A DNA stretch of 64,000 nucleotides, from the NCBI GenBank assembly GCA_009731375.1, contig BJOX01000197.1, positions 34,918-98,917 on the forward strand. Reading direction: 5' to 3'. Origin of the DNA: Paulinella micropora (lineage: Eukaryota > Cercozoa > Imbricatea > Euglyphida). How positions within the stretch are numbered: position 1 is the stretch's first letter; each line of letters starts with the position of its first letter. The notes under the pieces are model-generated. The model saw nothing but the letters and a program-made list of their open reading frames with translations. It did no database searches and was not told where the DNA came from. Both the position numbers and the translations under genes were made by a program. Below, piece after piece: positions 52,075 to 64,000 of the stretch.

Positions 52075-52582
52075 GTCTCGTTCAGCCAAATGAAAGATCG
52101 TAGTTTTGCTTTTCTCTTCGTCCCAAACAGAAATGAGCCACATTCGACCCTGTTCAGACCTCGATGAACGAAAGTTGGTGACCATGCCTTTGCTGACAGG
52201 TTGAACATTTTGATTCTGCCCTGGCAACAGAAGGGTTAAGGACAAGCAACTCCAGATTGTCGTCGATCCACCACGACCGATTGGAGCTTTCCACAACATT
52301 TTTTTTGGCCATTGTCGAAAAGCAGTTTTGGGCTGTCGAGAAAAACAGAGGGTGGTTGAGAAAAGGTCAAAAGTGACTTTTTACACTCAAGGAAAAAAAA
52401 AATTGTCCTGAGCCAAAAACAGTGTTTTTTTGGTCGAATCATAAACGTGAGCCGCGGGATTCCAAATTTGAAGTACGGTTCGGATTGGCCCAAAGAGGCA
52501 TTCCCGGACTAACAACTTGAAAAATGAGTTGCCCAAAACAGTTTTCAGGCACTGGTGGCACTGGATGCACACATTGGACCCG

Positions 52583-55500
52583 CCCGGATGTGCATTTATG
52601 CATGAAAGTCTCACATTCAACTAAGCCCAAACCGGTTTTTTTCATTTTTTTCGGAAAAAATTAAAGCTGAAAAGGCAATTTGGGGCTTTTATGCATAAAA
52701 GTCCCATGTTCACACTTGACGTAGACAGCTTTTCATGACCTCTGAAAATGCATGTTTTTCAGATCCTTAAGCGCGATTACCTTTGCACACTGAGATCTCA
52801 TTTCAAGACCCTCGCACAGCAGCTGGAGGGCCAGCCACATCGACCTCCACACGACGAGATCGGTCAAGGCGACCTAAAACTACGCAAAAGTTTTACAAGT
52901 ACAGTACCCAAAACCTTTGTAGCAATCTTGAAATGAAAAAAATTGTTTGGACATGTGTGCAGGCGACTATCTGGGGTTTGGATTCGAGGCCTGGCTGAAA
53001 ACGTTTGCTCCAGAGCGACTTCACCGCTGCTGGAAAAAGATAGCGTCAGTCCAAGACGGGAAAGGGGGTACTCGGAAGTTGGACGAAACACAGACAATGC
53101 ATCTGATCGCAGAAGGGAAACATTTGTTTGCTTCGTTCTTTGTCTTCACGGTGTTTCAGCGAGGATGACATTTTACGAAATGGAAGGTTGATCTGTGCCT
53201 AAAACTAAAACATCGTGGTCTCAGCAGAGAAGGGATCGATGTTCTCTCTTCTGCGGGAAGAATTCTTCCTTTGCGAAGCTTTGATGTGCACAGAACCAAA
53301 CGACTTGAAACTGTGATGGAAAAAATCAGGTAACCAAGGCGTGAACTCACACAAAAACCATTGAACACAGTTACATGCCGAAATTGTTGCATTGACAGTC
53401 TTGCGCTTCAAGATCAGTTCATGGAGGTTTTTCAAGAAGTCACCACACAACAGCTGCATTTTACACTGTTAACAAAATGTTTTCAGTGAAAGGGGAGACA
53501 ATTTCAAACAAAACAGAACGAGCCTGGAAAAAGCTTGCAGTGCCAAACAGGACATGGGACTTTTATGCATAAAAGCTCAAAGTTTGGCAAGTTCTTTTTG
53601 GAAAATTTAACTTTTCAAACTTCTTTTTCGACAGTTGTTCACCGTAGGTTGCTCGACAACCAGTGCACAGTCTGAGCTTTCCTTTGTTCCTCACAGCATC
53701 CAACTAGTGTCGCACTGAAAAGTTTGGCTCCCAAGCATTTTTTGATTTCAAGGCTTACCTCAACCATGCATTTTTATGCATAAAAGTGCTGACTGTAGTT
53801 TGGCCCTCACAAAGTTTTCGACTTCGGTTGAGTCTGAACTGAACAGTTGTGTTTCGTGAATCGTGGTGTGTTTGATTTCTTTCAAAAGTGGTGTGAAACC
53901 TGTTGAAACCACTTATGATGTGCATGAAGATGCTAGTTCAGAAACAGCCAGGCCAGATTTCAGGGTTACTTTAGTAGAGCATGCAAATGTCTTGAAAGAT
54001 GAAAAGAATTAATTTTAAAGCATGCAATTTTTTCAATGTGTCACTTTTTAAACTTCCCTCAGTATAAAAACACAAACATTTCAGTTAACCAGCATCACTG
54101 CATCTGTAAACATGCTGCTGTACTGGGCAAAACGAAGCCCGTACTGACGTGATCTGGTCTACTTGGTTCGACAACTTTGCAACGAGTCTGAAGTTTCGCA
54201 ATCTTGGTGTTCCCAATTTGGGAGTGGGCCCGTACAACAACGGACTCTGGACGGTTGTGAGAGTAATTCAATCGGAGCGGGTGCAGCCTCCCAGCTTAAT
54301 ATGGAATGACTGCAAGAGAAACGCAATTCCAGGTGATCTTTTTGAGCAGGCTTTGACGGAACTTACACGAAATAAGATGCATGAGTTGCAAACAAGGAAT
54401 CATGACTTTTTGTAATTTTTCAATACTCTGCTTCCAAGGAACCAAACAGAATTCCGCTCAGGTTGCCTTTCAGTCTTTCCACCGACAACGATCCTGCGAA
54501 CAAGGGAACTGTTTTTTTCGGTGTGTGGATGGAAGACAGAAATATTGCATCCAATGATGCGTTAATTCGTTTTTTGCAAAAACTTGCAGCGGATCAAAGA
54601 CAGGACGAAGAGCCCCGTTACAAGCTCTACACGGTGGATTCCAACATCTACAAAGAATTTTCAAGGTGTGTTTTTTCAAGTTGTAACGAAGTTGTGCAAG
54701 AACACTTTTTGCGCATGTGCTGTTTTTGCAGGTAATATTTGACTTGAGCGGAGGCTTTGCTCATCTGAAGTCCTGGATGAGTGTGTTTCTCGGGCACTGG
54801 CGTGTGCACAAGTTCTTGTGCATTTTGCTTTGGTGTGAGTTCAAGCGCCAAGTGTTCGGCCCGTTTTAGAATGAACTGTTTCCTGACAAAAATTCCACAT
54901 TAAGCTCCGACTGAAGACAATCACTGCAGTAATGGCTTACCTGCGACTACCTTACCCTCACGTGAGAAAAGACATCCAGGACAGCTCTAACAACGCGGCC
55001 CTTCCTGAAGAAGCCAGAAAAGCACTAGGAGGTATTTTGACGTTGTTTGAGTGATTCATGCCCGTGGTAAGTCTTTTGCTCAGCTGGACCGTTGCTGACA
55101 GCAGTTGTGTTGTTGTTGTTGTGCAGGCCCAGGACCTGGGTTGCGTCATTTGTGAAAACTTGCCCAAACAAATTTGTGTGTACTTGCACAGAGCTTTGCA
55201 TGTGTTGTTGCACTTCAAAGCCAACGAGTACACACTGTCCTGACGTTGCACTTGCTGCTGTTGAACTACTGGCGAAGTGTGTACCACCCTGCTTGGCGAG
55301 CGTTTCAGCATGACACCAGGATGTTCTCTGAAGAAAAATGTGAAGCGAATCTCAGCAGCGTCGCGAATTATTCTTTGAGCGACCTCATGCTGTTTGATCT
55401 TCAACACGTACAGAAAACGCTGTTGTTACTGACCCGCAGTCGTGACAACCTGGGCGAAAGCTCCCGTGAACTGGACGGACAGAAGATTGAGCCTCGGGGT

Positions 55501-56418
55501 CCAGAGGTAGAGGCAGCGTACAATTTTTTACTGGAGCTTGTCGCAAGCATTAAATTGGAAACTGCGAGAATGTACTCTGTTGGCACAGCCGAATACTAGG
55601 ATTCCAAGGATGACATGAAGAACAGGCTTGTTCCATTCGAGATCAAGTTGCAAGTCAAGAATGATGCTCTTCCACAGTTCGACAGAAACGTCCAGCTCTG
55701 CAAGCGCCTTTCGGTTTTGAACTGGCTTGTCGCTGTTCGCGCAGCAGTTGAGGACGGAGTCGTGGGTGATCCGCTCCAAGATTCCCAGGAGGCAGAGTCG
55801 CAAGGCAACAGGGAGCTACAATCATCGCAGGGCGAGCAGGCATTGTCACAGGCAAGCTTGCAGAGAAGAGATGCAGCAATGTATGCGGAGGATGCAAAGG
55901 TCGGGGATGGGCCTGGAGAAGGGTCACTGGCGAGGAGTCCTAGAATGTTACCACGGCCAAGGCGCAGGCGTCGAAGGGAAGCGGAGCTGGACGCAGCTCA
56001 AGATGGAGATGAAACAGAAGAAATGGCTCACAGCGATTCCCAGTGCATCTCAGACAGTGACGATGACAACACTTCAGATGACTGGGAGGGCTCTGCCGCC
56101 GACGCTGAGTGACTGTCGGAAGCAGTTGCTAGCCAGCAATCCCGTCGTCCGCACTTACGCAGCTCTGCCCGTGCGTCAGTGCAAGAACCTGGATGGCACG
56201 CTTCGGTGGGTATTTTGACACTGACTCAACTCCGTCAACAGCTTCCCGCCAGGGTTGAAAGATTGGGCACGGTACGAACGGTCGGAATTTTTGCATTAAA
56301 AGTTTTTTCAGTGAGGAAGTTGCATTTACGAAAGACCTAGTCAAGATTAACATTCCGGCTGATCCTTGTGTGGCAGTTCTAGTCAATGTCAATGTAGCAC
56401 TTTTATGCATAAATGAAA
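52583..56418. repeat. Five copies of a palindrome, CTTTTATGCATAAAAG and variants
   Basis: Copies near 52589-52604 (weaker), 52686-52702, 53556-53573, 53766-53786 and 56400-56415. The core TTTATGCATAAA is self-complementary. Two copies are joined to GGGAC or GTCCC flanks, making a longer imperfect palindrome. All lie in non-coding spacers of the transposase-like region. Confidence 0.7.
52950..56220 (+). pseudogene. Decaying multi-segment transposase-like gene
   Basis: Open segments on the plus strand: 52947-53168 (GDYLGFGFEAWLKTFAPERL), 54149-54415 (WSTWFDNFATSLKFRNLGVP, LWTVVRVIQ), 54463 to about 54840 (DNDPANKGTVFFGVWMEDRN; YTVDSNIYKEFSR joined across a GT-AG intron at about 54666-54731 to VIFDLSGGFAHLKSWMSVF, LGHWRVHKFLCILLWCEFKR, QVFGPF), 55174-55599 and 55615-56112 (acidic tail with RRRRRR). 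The W.DNF and LG.W..HK patterns recall an uncharacterised transposase family of protists and invertebrates, as I remember it. Several frames are broken. Transposon origin is inference. Confidence 0.35.
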
Positions 56419-56699
56419 CAAGTGTAGTTTCCACTGACATCAGTTTTAATTTAACCTAGTGTTAATTCAACTTTTTTCACTTGAGGTACAGTACTAGTTT
56501 CAATGTCTGGAAACAATCATGATCAGTGCAGCAGAATTTAATTCACTGAGTCAGTTCAAGGAATGCAAAAAATATTTATATATGCATACAATTCATAAAT
56601 TTAGTTGATTTCGGTTGTGTTTTTGTCACAAATTTTTTTTATTTATTTATTATTATTTTTTGGAACAGCTTTCACACACTTATAATCTTAATTACTAGA

Positions 56700-56717
56700 T
56701 TTAGAGATATTTTATAT

Positions 56718-56805
<88 letters not shown>
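56700..56805. repeat. TA dinucleotide tract
   Basis: About 85 bases of pure (TA)n follow TTATATTATATTA. No gene. Confidence 0.95.
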
Positions 56806-56808
<3 letters not shown>

Positions 56809-56980
56809 TGTTTGCCTACAGCCTGCATGCTTGTCTACATACAGATTCCATAAATGATCAATTTATATATATGATATCGATAGATTTATGATTTTCTAGT
56901 GGTACCGGTACTATAGCTACTGCGCATGCGCCCTCGCGATCGCAATCAAGATAAATATTAATGATCCATATGCATATGTA

Positions 56981-57476
56981 TGTAACACCCACGGTATACT
57001 ACATCGTTTTTTCGCTATTAGAGTTTACTGGAATTTACTTTTTGAAGTAATTTCTTATTATTAAATATATTTAAGATAAATTCTTATTACATTTCAGGTC
57101 TGATTAATACATCCGGTTTTAATAGTGTTTTAGGATAAGGAATATGGGAGGAAAGCTAGGAAGCTTGCATAGGACCTTAATACATATATCTTACACTTAA
57201 CAGTTTACCAGCGTGGACAAGGTTTTTAGGATGCAGATTACAATATTGTGTAGCATCCATATTGAACAACCTCCCACATTAATAGCGTTGACCCGATCCT
57301 TCTACAGGAAATGTAGTAACCGTTTGAAGTTTTGGAAAAAAGGTCACGTAAATTCCGTGAAATTTGGCTTTTTTTTTCCCGTGACTGGGAAGTTATGGCT
57401 AAATAAGGGAAATTGCGCTTATGGGTTGTTGTTTGTGGTATGTTTTGGCATTTGTGCAGGTTACGAACGTAACGCA
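56981..57476 (+). repeat. Solo LTR related to the Ty3/Gypsy 3' LTR
   Basis: 496 bases starting TGTAACACCC and ending AACGTAACGCA, reverse-complementary to 43400-43907. No internal element sequence lies on either side. The flanking five bases (ATGTA / GTAAA) do not form an exact target duplication. It lies about 170 bases upstream of the SEC23 start codon. Confidence 0.75.
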
Positions 57477-57642
57477 GTAAACGTGTCAGACTCGAGCTCT
57501 TCCTTACGGCCCACCCACAGATATCTGTGAAATGATGCTTTTCCCGTAAACCCGACCTGTCGCTTTTTTTTGGTTTCTTAAACACGGTGGCGACATTTAT
57601 TTTTGTACATCTCTTCGCCAGCAAAAGAGCCAAAAGCTGCAA

Positions 57643-63720
<6,078 letters not shown>

Positions 63721-64000
63721 GTGTACTTATATATAGAAATATGTATATATATATAGAGAGAGAGAGAGAGAGATAGATAGATAGATAGATGTTTAATGTT
63801 TAATGTTTAATCTATGGGCGTGGCTTAGCTTGAAAAGCCATGGCCTCCTATACTACCCCCGGACAAGAACTTTCAGCACCGGCCAAGCTGCACACCAACC
63901 ACTGTCTCGCTGTGGTTGGTGTCTGTGCCCAGTTCAAGCCGAAAGGTAGCCGAGCCCTTTTGAACTATACGGGACAACACTAGAACACTCCCCAGGAGCG
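63721..64000. other. SEC23 intron start and possible dispersed repeat at the window edge
   Basis: After the donor GTGTAC there are TA and GA runs, three TTTAATG units, then GC-richer sequence (TGGGCGTGGCTTAGCTTG onward) unlike the surrounding microsatellites. It has no ORF of note and contains CAGTTCAAGCC, weakly like a pol III B-box. Confidence 0.4.

Noticed and set aside
63830-64000. tRNA gene or tRNA-derived SINE
   Set aside because: Only a weak B-box-like motif; no A box at the right spacing and no cloverleaf could be drawn.

Overview
This window is draft nuclear DNA from a microbial eukaryote with intron-rich genes. Every host gene recognised is broken into short exons joined at GT-AG boundaries, and most introns consist largely of simple-sequence repeats (GTAT/CATA, GATA/CTAT, CT, TA, ACTC). 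Standard stop codons fit the gene ends. The lineage is not resolved: an alga or other protist fits, but nothing here fixes the phylum. The sequence contains many N gaps and internally repeated blocks, so some of the apparent structure may come from assembly.

Layout. 1-9.5 kb: the 3' part of a HERC-type HECT ubiquitin ligase gene (+). 10.77-25.03 kb: a large 5'-truncated retroelement (-). In coding order it carries a peptidase-like fragment, an AlkB-type 2-oxoglutarate dioxygenase, a ubiquitin-specific-protease (USP) fold, an RNase H, a reverse transcriptase (RT), a degenerate zinc finger and a probable restriction-like endonuclease. This is the most striking object in the window. 25.03-29.79 kb: a second copy of the HERC 3' half with its downstream flank, which is an empty site for the retroelement. 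30.3-31.7 kb: a third copy of that flank. 31.5-33.9 kb: an unrecognised multi-pass membrane protein gene (-). 35.5-36.6 kb: a REEP5/Yop1-type ER-shaping protein gene (+). 39.8-42.6 kb: a frame-broken gene with a CCCH-like finger and RGG repeats (-). 43.2-52.1 kb: a decayed Ty3/Gypsy retrotransposon (-) enclosed by a separate pair of 178-bp direct repeats with a 4-bp target duplication. 52.9-56.2 kb: a decaying transposase-like gene (+). 57.0-57.5 kb: a solo LTR related to the Ty3 element. 57.6-63.7 kb and beyond: a SEC23 COPII coat gene (+).

A theme in the host genes is tandem duplication of exon pieces. HERC, SEC23 and the membrane-protein gene all contain decayed extra copies of neighbouring exons, each embedded in microsatellite and often keeping an AG or GT boundary. 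In two introns the same short exon sequence (containing GGT or GT) sits at both ends, as expected if the intron arose by tandem duplication of exon sequence. Repeat-driven duplication therefore looks like a current source of introns and exon relics in this genome.

The host genes are housekeeping functions with no evident operon-like relation: ubiquitin ligation (HERC), ER tubule shaping (REEP5/Yop1) and COPII vesicle coat (SEC23). The retroelement is notable because its USP-like domain would act on ubiquitin and its AlkB-like domain on alkylated nucleic acid or protein, activities that could modify host restriction.
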